Shown here: one piece after another, positions 17,254 to 24,613 of the stretch
Position numbering within the stretch: the stretch's first letter is position 1
Layout of the letters: each line of letters starts with the position of its first letter
Assembly: GCA_030831725.1 (NCBI GenBank)
Contig: JAURKN010000112.1
Location: forward strand, 1-50,368
DNA: 50,368 nt
Direction: 5' to 3'
Origin: Ferruginibacter sp.
GTDB taxonomy: Bacteria > Bacteroidota > Bacteroidia > Chitinophagales > Chitinophagaceae
Position numbers and translations under genes: made by a program
Notes under the pieces: generated by a model
The model's database searches: none
What the model saw: the letters and a program-made list of their open reading frames with translations, nothing else
Told to the model about the DNA's origin: nothing

Positions 17254-18162
17254 TCAGTCGTTTTGAGTAAGTTGAATGAAATAATCTTCGAGCGAATGCT
17301 TTGGTTGTACCGACAATATGGAAATATCTTCAGACACCAAATGCTGTATCAGTTCAGGAACCCTGTTGCGATTCATGATCAGCCTGAAATGATCCTCCGC
17401 AAAAGTGAAAGAAACCATAGCTGTAAATCTTTCCAACACAGAAGATGTTTTTTCCGGATTGATGGTATTGAGTTTGACCAATGTTTGTGCCGGATCGAGG
17501 AGTTCAGATACTTTCCCCTCCACCACAGAGGATCCTTTATGAATGATGATCATTCTGTTTGCCACCATTTCAATCTCGTTGAGAAGGTGAGATGAAACAA
17601 CGATGGTTTTGCCATGGTCTTTGTTCAATGAGAGGATCAGGTTGCGCATGTCTGCGATTCCCTGGGGATCGAGACCATTTGTCGGTTCGTCGAGTATGAT
17701 GATTTTCGGATCATGTACCAATGAGACGGCGATGCCTAAACGCTGTTTCATACCTTGACTGAAACTGCCGACATTCGATTTTTTGCGATCAGCCAAACCG
17801 ACACGGTCCAAGTGAAACAGCACTTCTTTATCTGTCAGCTTCATGCCATTCATACGGGCGAATATGCGTAAGTTGTCTTCCGCAGACAGATACTTGTACA
17901 AATCCGGTTTTTCGATGATGGCGCCGATGCCTGAAAGTGTCTCTATTCTATGGTCGTGTAAGGATTTGCCCCAGTAGGCTACGGAGCCGTTGTCAGGAGA
18001 AATCAAAGACAGCAACATTCTAATGGTTGTTGATTTTCCTGCGCCATTTTGCCCGAGAAAACCATAAACATCTCCGCGGTTTACAGTAAAAGATAAATTA
18101 TTGACCGCTTGAAAATTCCGGTACGATTTATTGAGTTTTTCTGCCTTGATCGCCAATTCCAT
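17254..18162 (-). CDS. ABC transporter ATP-binding protein
   Basis: The 302-residue ATPase partner of the adjacent ABC-2 permease. It has Walker A GQNGAGKST near 38-46, the signature SQGMKQRL near 135-142 (a variant of LSGGQ, typical of drug/NatA-like exporters), Walker B IIILDEPTNGLD near 155-166 and the switch His in SSHLL near 190. The last 80 residues form the extra C-terminal domain of this subfamily. Its ATG lies inside the 3' end of the upstream regulator gene (35-nt overlap), so translation is likely coupled to that gene. Confidence 0.92.
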   Translation of the reverse strand: MELAIKAEKLNKSYRNFQAVNNLSFTVNRGDVYGFLGQNGAGKSTTIRMLLSLISPDNGSVAYWGKSLHDHRIETLSGIGAIIEKPDLYKYLSAEDNLRIFARMNGMKLTDKEVLFHLDRVGLADRKKSNVGSFSQGMKQRLGIAVSLVHDPKIIILDEPTNGLDPQGIADMRNLILSLNKDHGKTIVVSSHLLNEIEMVANRMIIIHKGSSVVEGKVSELLDPAQTLVKLNTINPEKTSSVLERFTAMVSFTFAEDHFRLIMNRNRVPELIQHLVSEDISILSVQPKHSLEDYFIQLTQND

Positions 18163-18478
18163 ATGAATCTATAACGCCATCCGCTTCGCTTTGTTCAGCT
18201 TTTTTTAAAGATTCGATTGTCTCAAAAAAAGCCTGTAACGCAGTTTTTCCTTGTCTGGTGATCTGAAACGAGGTAGATGGATAATTGCCCTTGAAACGCT
18301 TACGTATATCCAGATATCCTGCTTTTTTCAATTTTAAAGCCTGCAGACTGAGATTTCCTGATGAAAATCCGGTATTTTTTAAGATCCTGATGAAATCCAC
18401 CTCTTTTTGGTGCATAAGCCGACTCATAAGCATCAAGCGGATCTCATGGAGGAATAATGGGTTTATTAAGGGTTTCAT
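18128..18478 (-). CDS. Winged-helix transcriptional regulator (HTH_34-like), first gene of ABC operon
   Basis: A small one-domain regulator of 116 residues. The sequence reads as a winged helix: FIRILKNTGFSSGNLSLQALKLKKAGYLDI (about 30-60) spans helices 2-3, and FQITRQGKTALQAFFETI (about 72-90) is the wing and final helix, as in the PF13601-type regulators that accompany ABC exporters. It overlaps the ATPase start by 35 nt. It probably represses its own operon; a short dyad GTGAGTTAGTCAC (18495-18507) lies 17 nt upstream and is a candidate operator. The ligand is unknown. Confidence 0.8.
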   Translation of the reverse strand: MKPLINPLFLHEIRLMLMSRLMHQKEVDFIRILKNTGFSSGNLSLQALKLKKAGYLDIRKRFKGNYPSTSFQITRQGKTALQAFFETIESLKKAEQSEADGVIDSYGIGDQGRKTQ

Positions 18479-18494
18479 TCTTTTTATTTTTAAT

Positions 18495-18507
18495 GTGAGT
18501 TAGTCAC
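18495..18507. promoter_or_regulatory. Candidate operator dyad upstream of the winged-helix regulator
   Basis: GTGA-GTTAG-TCAC is a 4-5-4 dyad 17 nt upstream of the regulator's ATG. Related ACTAACT/TGACTAA words occur at 18589-18595 and 18641-18647. The match is short and the role is inferred from position only. Confidence 0.25.
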
Positions 18508-18642
18508 TCAGAAATTGACCTTTTTTTTTAAGAAATCACGAAAAAAACCATTTTTTTAGCCAAGTTTTTAAAAAATTGGGCGTCAGAATGACTAATTTTT
18601 ATCCAACAATATAAAATGCCACCCATGACGTTTCAAATATAC

Positions 18643-18669
18643 TAACTAAATTATTTTATTGTTTAGTTA
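18643..18669. promoter_or_regulatory. 8-bp inverted repeat, candidate regulator site
   Basis: TAACTAAA (18643-18650) and TTTAGTTA (18662-18669) are perfect inverted copies with an 11-nt spacer. Dyads of this size are common for dimeric regulators. It lies 165 nt upstream of the winged-helix gene, far from radA. Confidence 0.25.
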
Positions 18670-18903
18670 ATTTTTTTAACTTTATTGTTTTTCAACGGGT
18701 TAACGTAAACGTATACACGAAAAGTGAATTTGGAGCAAGTATAAAATCAATTTAATTAATTGTTTTACAATGTTTTATCTATTTGTAAATTTGTTATCCA
18801 TAAATAATTGAAGCGTTAAACTTATTCACATTTTTGAAATTTTATTTTTTTTTATGGGGTCAATTTGTAATTTAGCAGTAGAATTTAATGGGTTAGTAAG
18901 TAC

Positions 18904-18940
18904 AAAGGGTCAGCAGTAATGTTGACCCTTTTACTTTTTT
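18904..18940 (+). terminator. Intrinsic terminator with no visible upstream gene
   Basis: AAAGGGTCA (18904-18912) pairs perfectly with TGACCCTTT (18923-18931) around a 10-nt loop, followed by TTACTTTTTT. The T-run is on the plus side, so it ends a plus-strand transcript, yet the nearest plus-strand gene upstream is pdxA, 3.3 kb away with a minus-strand operon between. An unannotated small RNA is possible. Confidence 0.6.
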
Positions 18941-19083
18941 TACGTCTTAGTTTTTCTCTTTTCCTTTTTCTTCTCATCGATTCAATTTTCAATTTCATTT
19001 TCTTTTTTTTATTTCTTTTTCATCCTGAATAAATTTCATTTACACAAGATTTTCTTTCCATCAATTGCCATTACTTTTACTTC

Positions 19084-20454
19084 ATGAGTAAAGTAAAAAC
19101 ATCTTTTTTCTGTCAGCATTGTGGTTACGAAAGCGCTAAGTGGCTTGGCAAATGTCCTTCATGCCAGGAATGGAATGGATTTGTGGAAGAAGTGCTTTCC
19201 AAAGGGAATGACGGAAATGGAAAAGAGGACTGGTCAGCTTTTCATGAACATGAAAAATCAAAAACCATTTTACTGGACAATGTAAGCAGCGCGGAAGAAA
19301 AAAGGATGGTGACTACGGATAATGAATTGAATCGTGTGTTGGGCGGAGGTATTGTTCCTGGTGCGCTCATCTTGGTTGCCGGAGAACCCGGGATAGGAAA
19401 ATCAACTTTGTTTTTACAGAATGGTTTACAACTCAAACAAATTAAAACCCTGTATGTAAGTGGTGAGGAAAGTGAGCAACAAATCAAAATGAGAGCCGAT
19501 CGTTTGGGCATTTCAAATCCAAATTTTTTTCTCATTACCGAAACAGATACAAGAACCATTTTCAAGGAAATCAAAAAATTAAAACCTGAGCTGGTCATTA
19601 TCGATTCGATTCAAACCTTACAGTCTCCTTTCGTAGAATCGGCACCAGGCAGCGTCAGTCAAATCCGGGAATGTGCTGCGGAATGGCAACGTTTTGCCAA
19701 AGAAACCCAGACCCCTGTTTTCCTGATCGGTCACATCACCAAAGATGGTACGATAGCGGGTCCGAAATTATTGGAGCATATGGTTGATACGGTTCTTCAG
19801 TTTGAAGGTGACAGACATTATGCCTATCGAATTTTGAGAACACTAAAAAATCGCTTCGGTTCCACTTCAGAACTTGGAATCTATGAAATGACAGGCCAAG
19901 GTATGCGTCCGGTTGACAACCCGAGTGAAATCTTGATTGCCCAAAAAGAAGATCATCTCAGCGGCATCGCAATTGCGGCAACCATGGAGGGCATGCGTCC
20001 CTTATTGATAGAAACACAAGCTTTGGTTACACCCAGCGTTTACGGAACACCACAAAGAACAGTAAGCGGCTTTGATTTAAGAAGATTACAGTTGCTGTTG
20101 GCAGTTTTGGAAAAAAGAGGTGGATTCCAATTTGGCATGAAGGACGTTTTTGTAAACATAGCGGGAGGCATAAAAGCGGATGATCCATCAATCGACCTCG
20201 CAATAGTGTCTGCCTTGTTGAGCAGTTTTGAAGATGTGGCACTTCCTCAAAAAGTATGTTTCAGCGGAGAGGTTGGTTTGAGTGGAGAGATTCGTGCGGT
20301 AAACCGAATCGAACAAAGAATCGCCGAAGCAGAAAAACTGGGTTTCGAAAAAATCATCGTAAGTAAATACAATAAGATTGTCGATAAATCGTCAACTGGT
20401 ATTCAAATCGTCGCTCTTTCCAAAGTGGAGGAATTATATCATTTGTTGTTCTGA
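19084..20454 (+). CDS. radA: DNA repair protein RadA (Sms)
   Basis: A RecA-related helicase that promotes branch migration in homologous recombination. The 456 residues show an N-terminal C4 zinc finger (CQHCG...CPSCQEW, Cys 10, 13, 26, 29 approximately), the RecA-like ATPase with Walker A GEPGIGKST near 98-106, the RadA-specific KNRFG motif near 257-261 and a C-terminal Lon-protease-like domain (about 290-456). The Lon-like domain lacks a protease dyad as expected. It begins a plus-strand run; the comF-like gene follows after 14 nt. Confidence 0.96.
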   Translation: MSKVKTSFFCQHCGYESAKWLGKCPSCQEWNGFVEEVLSKGNDGNGKEDWSAFHEHEKSKTILLDNVSSAEEKRMVTTDNELNRVLGGGIVPGALILVAGEPGIGKSTLFLQNGLQLKQIKTLYVSGEESEQQIKMRADRLGISNPNFFLITETDTRTIFKEIKKLKPELVIIDSIQTLQSPFVESAPGSVSQIRECAAEWQRFAKETQTPVFLIGHITKDGTIAGPKLLEHMVDTVLQFEGDRHYAYRILRTLKNRFGSTSELGIYEMTGQGMRPVDNPSEILIAQKEDHLSGIAIAATMEGMRPLLIETQALVTPSVYGTPQRTVSGFDLRRLQLLLAVLEKRGGFQFGMKDVFVNIAGGIKADDPSIDLAIVSALLSSFEDVALPQKVCFSGEVGLSGEIRAVNRIEQRIAEAEKLGFEKIIVSKYNKIVDKSSTGIQIVALSKVEELYHLLF

Positions 20455-20468
20455 CCCTGTAGTTAACT

Positions 20469-21158
20469 ATGTTTCAATCCATGCTCCGCTCAGTGGGCCA
20501 GATTTTGTTTCCTCATTATTGCCGATGCTGTGGACATGAACTGGAAAATAGAAAAATCTTGCTTTGTTTTTCCTGCAAGCAGAATTTGCCAATCACCGGA
20601 TTTTCATCCATACCCAACAATCCGGTTGAGAAAATTTTCGCAGGCCGATTGGATTTGCAAGCGGCGACGAGTGGGTTTTATTTTTCAAAAGGTGCCATTC
20701 TTCAAAAATTGATTCACGAACTGAAATATAAAGAAAATCAGGCTGCAGGCAGATACTTGGGAAAATTGCTCGGTGCTGAAATGAGAAGCAGCACTCGTTT
20801 CCATCAATTGGACATGATCATTCCCATGCCCATGCATGCTGGAAAACAAAAAAAGCGCGGTTATAATCAGGCGGAATGCATCGCGCAGGGATTATCGGAA
20901 ATCCTCGGCGTTACCATGCAAAACGGATTCATTCAGAAAAAGAAAGCCACCGAAACCCAAACCCGAAAAGACAGAATCTCAAGATGGAATAACACGGCTG
21001 ATGTGTTTCATGTGCCCGATCCGAAAGTTTTTGAACAAAAGCGGATTCTGCTGGTGGATGATGTGGTTACCACAGGAGCGACCATCGAAGCATGTGGTAC
21101 AGAAATTCTGAAATCAAAAGGAGCATGTCTGTTTGTGGCTACCATTGCAGTAGCTTGA
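20469..21158 (+). CDS. ComF family protein (phosphoribosyltransferase-like)
   Basis: A 229-residue ComF/GntX-family protein. It has an N-terminal C4 zinc ribbon (CRCCGHELENRKILLCFSCK, Cys near 18, 21, 33, 36) and a C-terminal PRTase fold with the PRPP-binding loop ILLVDDVVTTGATIE near 195-209. KKRGYNQAECIAQ near 130 is the family's second signature. ComF assists single-stranded DNA uptake in transformable bacteria, but the family is nearly universal and its biochemical role is unsettled. It lies 14 nt after radA, and both act on DNA uptake or recombination in other bacteria, so the pairing may be functional. The start ATG 20469 is well supported. Confidence 0.88.
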   Translation: MFQSMLRSVGQILFPHYCRCCGHELENRKILLCFSCKQNLPITGFSSIPNNPVEKIFAGRLDLQAATSGFYFSKGAILQKLIHELKYKENQAAGRYLGKLLGAEMRSSTRFHQLDMIIPMPMHAGKQKKRGYNQAECIAQGLSEILGVTMQNGFIQKKKATETQTRKDRISRWNNTADVFHVPDPKVFEQKRILLVDDVVTTGATIEACGTEILKSKGACLFVATIAVA

Positions 21159-21223
21159 TTCCATTTTCATTTCTTATTTGCCTTTGAAAAGGGAATGAAA
21201 GATTGAATGGTTTATTTTTGAAT

Positions 21224-22639
21224 ATGCGTTTCCACTTCTTCAAAATCTTTTTCATCATTTGCTTTGCTGCTTTGTTGATGAACAGCTGTGCCAAAGACGA
21301 CTTTACGACAAACTCCGAATCAGGCATCACATTCAGCAAAGACACCATCCGCTTTGACACCGTTTTTGTTTCATCAGGATCTGTCACCCAAACTTTCAAA
21401 ATATACAACAATAACAACCAGAAGATACGAATCAGTCAGATTCGTTTGATGAGTGGCAACGGATCCTCTTTCCAGATCAACATCAACGGCATCCCCTCTT
21501 CTTCCACAAGCGATTTCGATTTGGATGCCGAAGACAGCGCATATGTTTTTGTAACCGTTAATATAGATCCGAACCAACAAAACCAGCCTTTTCTGATTCA
21601 GGATAGCATCCGCTTCGACTGCAATGGAAATACAAGTTTCGTTCAACTCGAAGCCTATGGACAAAACGCCGTATTCGTTCGGAATTCACGCATAACCTCC
21701 GACGTTACTTGGAATGATTCACTGCCTTATGTAATTATCGGACCATTGATTATAGACAGCAACGCAACACTGGAATTACTCCCAGGTTGCAGGATATTTG
21801 TCCATGCGAATGCGCCAATCCTCATTGACGGCAGCTTGCAGTCTATGGGTACAGAAGCAGAACCTGTCGTCATCCGTGGCGACAGAATGGATGAATATTA
21901 TAAAGGACTTCCCGGATCCTGGCCGGGCTTATATTTCAGGCCATCCAGCCAAGACAATCAAATGGCTTACACCATACTTTTAAATGCCACAGATGCCATC
22001 AATCTGATTTCTCCATCACCAAACTCTACCGCTCCGAAACTTACTTTACGTCAATGTATAATCGATAACGCATTAAGGTCAGGCATATACGCTATCGAGA
22101 GCAGCTTCATCGCCACAAATTGCCTGATCAGCAATTGCGGAAACAACATCAATATTGAAAAAGGCGGTGAATACGACCTAGAGCATTGTACTATTGTGGC
22201 CTATTCAAACAGCTATGTTCTTCATCAGGAGCCGGTTCTCGAAGCGAGTGATTATGCCTTGCTTTCAGGCACTGGCGCTACTTCCGATCTGTCCATGAAC
22301 ATCAAAAATTCGATCCTTTGGGGAGAAGGTGGAAACATATTAAATGAGATACGATTGGACAAAGCTGGAAATGGCATCTTTGACGTTCGATTGGAAAATT
22401 GCATTTTAAAGAACGAATCCGATTCCAACTATTGGAGCTCCATCAATCTGCTCAGAAACATCGATCCACTGTTTGACAGTGTAGATACTTTTGAGGAATA
22501 TTACGATTTCAGAACATCGCGAAATCCATCGGCTCCGGGAATTGACCAAGGTTCCGCCACCCTTTTGCCAAAAGACTTGGACGGATTATCAAGAACTGTA
22601 AACGGAACACCGGACCTGGGTTGCTATGAAAAACAATGA
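21224..22639 (+). CDS. Lipoprotein with a right-handed beta-helix-like body
   Basis: A 471-residue protein with a lipoprotein signal (MRFHFFKIFFIICFAALLMN followed by the lipobox Cys of NSCAKDD), so it is probably anchored in the outer membrane. Residues about 30-160 look like an Ig/Hydin-like beta domain (DTVFVSSGSVTQTFKIYN). The rest has short repeating beta-turn units with Asn and Cys rungs (LRQCIIDNALRSGIYAIES, ATNCLISNCGNNINIEKGG, LENCILKNESDSN), as in parallel beta-helix proteins. It ends with the DLDGLSRTVNGTPDLGCYE pattern common in Bacteroidota beta-helix proteins. The open frame extends to a TTG at 21203; the ATG at 21224 gives the lipoprotein signal. It is possibly a cell-surface glycan-binding protein; function unknown. 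Confidence 0.75.
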   Translation: MRFHFFKIFFIICFAALLMNSCAKDDFTTNSESGITFSKDTIRFDTVFVSSGSVTQTFKIYNNNNQKIRISQIRLMSGNGSSFQININGIPSSSTSDFDLDAEDSAYVFVTVNIDPNQQNQPFLIQDSIRFDCNGNTSFVQLEAYGQNAVFVRNSRITSDVTWNDSLPYVIIGPLIIDSNATLELLPGCRIFVHANAPILIDGSLQSMGTEAEPVVIRGDRMDEYYKGLPGSWPGLYFRPSSQDNQMAYTILLNATDAINLISPSPNSTAPKLTLRQCIIDNALRSGIYAIESSFIATNCLISNCGNNINIEKGGEYDLEHCTIVAYSNSYVLHQEPVLEASDYALLSGTGATSDLSMNIKNSILWGEGGNILNEIRLDKAGNGIFDVRLENCILKNESDSNYWSSINLLRNIDPLFDSVDTFEEYYDFRTSRNPSAPGIDQGSATLLPKDLDGLSRTVNGTPDLGCYEKQ

Positions 22640-22691
22640 TGATTGGAAACAATTCCGGCCATTTTGTGTTAGTATTAAAATGATTTCCAAA

Positions 22692-23270
22692 ATGAAACTT
22701 ATACTACTTTCTGTATTGTACGTGAGCCTGGTCTCTTGTACCACACCTGAACAAAAAGAAAACAATCCCTCAATAAATACTACATCCTCCATGGACTCAC
22801 TTCCATCCATCCATACCTTCAAGATTGAATCTCTTCAGGGTGGGACCATCAATCTTTCAGATTTCAAAGGAAAAAAAATATTGATCGTAAATACCGCATC
22901 TGAGTGTGGATACACGCCGCAATACAAAGCATTGCAATCTCTATATGCGGGACACAAGGACAAATTAGTCGTCCTGGGTGTTCCTTCCAATGATTTCGGT
23001 GGACAAGAACCCGGTTCAAACACAGAAATCGGAAGCTTTTGCGAAAAAAACTATGGTGTCACTTTTCCTTTGGCAGCAAAATCGGTTGTAACCGGAGATC
23101 AAATGTGTCCATTATATCAGTGGCTTACCCAAAAATCAAAAAATGGAGTGCTTGATGCTACTGTGGGCTGGAATTTCAACAAATTCCTGATCGATGAAGA
23201 AGGCCACCTGATACAAAAATTCGAAAGCAGAGTAAAGCCGGAGGACCCGGAAATACTGAATGCACTCTAA
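22692..23270 (+). CDS. Glutathione peroxidase family protein, lipoprotein form
   Basis: A thiol peroxidase of the GPx family, 192 residues. Residues 1-16 are a lipoprotein signal (LYVSLVSC), so the enzyme is tethered to a membrane facing the periplasm. The peroxidatic Cys lies in NTASECGYTPQY near 66-77. The other tetrad residues are present: Gln in FGGQEP near 110 and Trp-Asn in GWNFNKFLI near 163. A Cys in SFCEKNYG near 122 is the likely resolving cysteine, so thioredoxin rather than glutathione is the probable reductant. The frame is open from 22626, overlapping the previous gene, but only the ATG at 22692 gives the lipoprotein signal. Confidence 0.9.
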   Translation: MKLILLSVLYVSLVSCTTPEQKENNPSINTTSSMDSLPSIHTFKIESLQGGTINLSDFKGKKILIVNTASECGYTPQYKALQSLYAGHKDKLVVLGVPSNDFGGQEPGSNTEIGSFCEKNYGVTFPLAAKSVVTGDQMCPLYQWLTQKSKNGVLDATVGWNFNKFLIDEEGHLIQKFESRVKPEDPEILNAL

Positions 23271-23307
23271 GCATTCAAGTTTGATTCCGAAGCGCTGATT
23301 TTTTGGT

Positions 23308-23315
23308 TAAGTTTG
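23308..23315 (+). promoter_or_regulatory. Putative promoter for the delta' gene
   Basis: TAAGTTTG matches TANNTTTG exactly, and TTTG at 23280-23283 lies 24 nt upstream, close to the -33 position. If this is the promoter, the TTG at 23313 lies inside it and the GTG at 23322 is the better start. Confidence 0.4.
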
Positions 23316-23321
23316 CATCCT

Positions 23322-24545
23322 GTGCAATTCAAAGACATCATAGGACAACAGGAGACAAAACAACAACTGACCGGATTATTCCATCAAAACAGGTTGAGTC
23401 ATGCTCTGCTCTTTCTTGGAAAAGAAGGAAACGGGGCACTTTCGCTAGCCAGGGCTTTTGCCCAATATGTATTGTGCGACAAGATTAACGGCAGATCTCA
23501 AGCTCCAGCATCACTGGGTATGTTCGGAGAACCAGAACCTGTTAACCAAGCGCCTGAGCAGCTTGATGACTCATGCGGAGTTTGCCCATCTTGTCAGAAA
23601 TCAGCCCGACTCATACATCCCGATATTCATTTCACCATTCCAACCATTAGTGGCATTTCCAAAACAAGACCGACCATTTCTACCGATCTGATTGAGCCTT
23701 GGAGAAAATTTATTTTGGAAAACCCATACGGAAACAGCTTCGACTGGTTGCAACATATAGATGCGGAGAACAAACAAGGGAACATAACCTCGGAAGAGTG
23801 CAACGACATCATCCGTAGGATGAATCTCAAAAGTTTTGAATCTGGATATAAAATCCTCATCGTCTGGATGACCGAGCTATTCGGTAATGAAGGAAACAAA
23901 CTCCTGAAACTGATTGAGGAGCCGCCTCCACAAACCCTGATGTTTTTTGTCGCTGAAAATGAAGGACAGATTTTGCAAACCATCCTCTCTAGAACACAAT
24001 TGATCAAAATTCCGCTATTGTCAAAATCCGACATCACAGAAGCATTGGTTGAAAAAGAAAAAGCGGATCGTGGTGCGGCGGAAGTCATTGCCTCATTTTG
24101 CGACGGTAACTACAGAGATGCCGTATTGCAACTCAAACATGGCGACGACCAGTGGGAAGTAATGTTGAGAGACTGGATGAACAGCATATTGAAAAGCGGA
24201 CCCATGGCTCAGGTGAAGTGGGTGGAAGAAACTGCGAAACTAGGAAGAGAGAAGCAAAAACAATTTTTACAATATTTTCTTCATCTCATCGAAATGGCCG
24301 TAACCGCTGAATTCAACAACAACGGAATTGAGCCGGAAGAAGGATCAAAACAAGCCACACAGCTTGATTTTGCAAAAAAGCTCAAAAAAATCTGTCAGTT
24401 TCCGCAGTTGGAAGCCATGGCCTCTGTTTTGAGCGATTCCATCTATCAAATAGAACGAAACGCCAACTCCAAAATGCTCTTTCACGCATTGACCATCCGT
24501 CTGTTTCACATTATTAGCAACAAATCAGTAATTTTGGTACACTGA
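23322..24545 (+). CDS. holB: DNA polymerase III subunit delta' (clamp-loader AAA+ family)
   Basis: A clamp-loader subunit that works with the DnaX and HolA proteins to load the sliding clamp. The sequence begins MQFKDIIGQ, the usual start of gamma/delta' proteins (GTG codon; a TTG at 23313 adds three residues). The P-loop is degenerate (LGKEGNGALSLA near 37-48), as expected of non-hydrolysing delta'. A zinc-like Cys cluster CGVCPSC lies near 87-93, LLKLIEEPPPQT near 197-208 matches the family, and the SRC motif reads LSRTQ. The C-terminal third is helical. It lies between glutathione peroxidase and ricT. Delta' rather than DnaX is inferred from the dead P-loop and 407-residue length. Confidence 0.85.
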   Translation: MQFKDIIGQQETKQQLTGLFHQNRLSHALLFLGKEGNGALSLARAFAQYVLCDKINGRSQAPASLGMFGEPEPVNQAPEQLDDSCGVCPSCQKSARLIHPDIHFTIPTISGISKTRPTISTDLIEPWRKFILENPYGNSFDWLQHIDAENKQGNITSEECNDIIRRMNLKSFESGYKILIVWMTELFGNEGNKLLKLIEEPPPQTLMFFVAENEGQILQTILSRTQLIKIPLLSKSDITEALVEKEKADRGAAEVIASFCDGNYRDAVLQLKHGDDQWEVMLRDWMNSILKSGPMAQVKWVEETAKLGREKQKQFLQYFLHLIEMAVTAEFNNNGIEPEEGSKQATQLDFAKKLKKICQFPQLEAMASVLSDSIYQIERNANSKMLFHALTIRLFHIISNKSVILVH

Positions 24546-24613
24546 TATCCAATGGGGTACAGCCTCCGTTATGAAAACGGAAAACATTTCATTCAATAAA
24601 AGATACTTTATAT

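Larger units (their letters stand above)
18479..19083. other. AT-rich 605-bp gene-free region
   Basis: No credible ORF is seen on either strand. It contains the candidate operator (18495-18507), an 8-bp inverted repeat TAACTAAA/TTTAGTTA with an 11-nt spacer (18643-18669), an intrinsic terminator facing right (18904-18940) and a roughly 100-nt strand-biased pyrimidine tract (18931-19032). The AT content is well above that of the flanking genes. It separates the divergent ABC operon and radA, so promoters for both must lie here, but none matches the -7 consensus exactly. Confidence 0.6.

Noticed and set aside
18854..18919. 21-residue ORF ending in the loop of the orphan terminator
   Set aside because: Too short, after a T-run, with no ribosome site or homology; the hairpin alone explains the conservation seen.
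21213..21220. TATTTTTG matching TANNTTTG just before the lipoprotein gene
   Set aside because: It ends 3 nt before the ATG at 21224, too close for a promoter of that start unless leaderless, and the -33 spacing is 26 nt.
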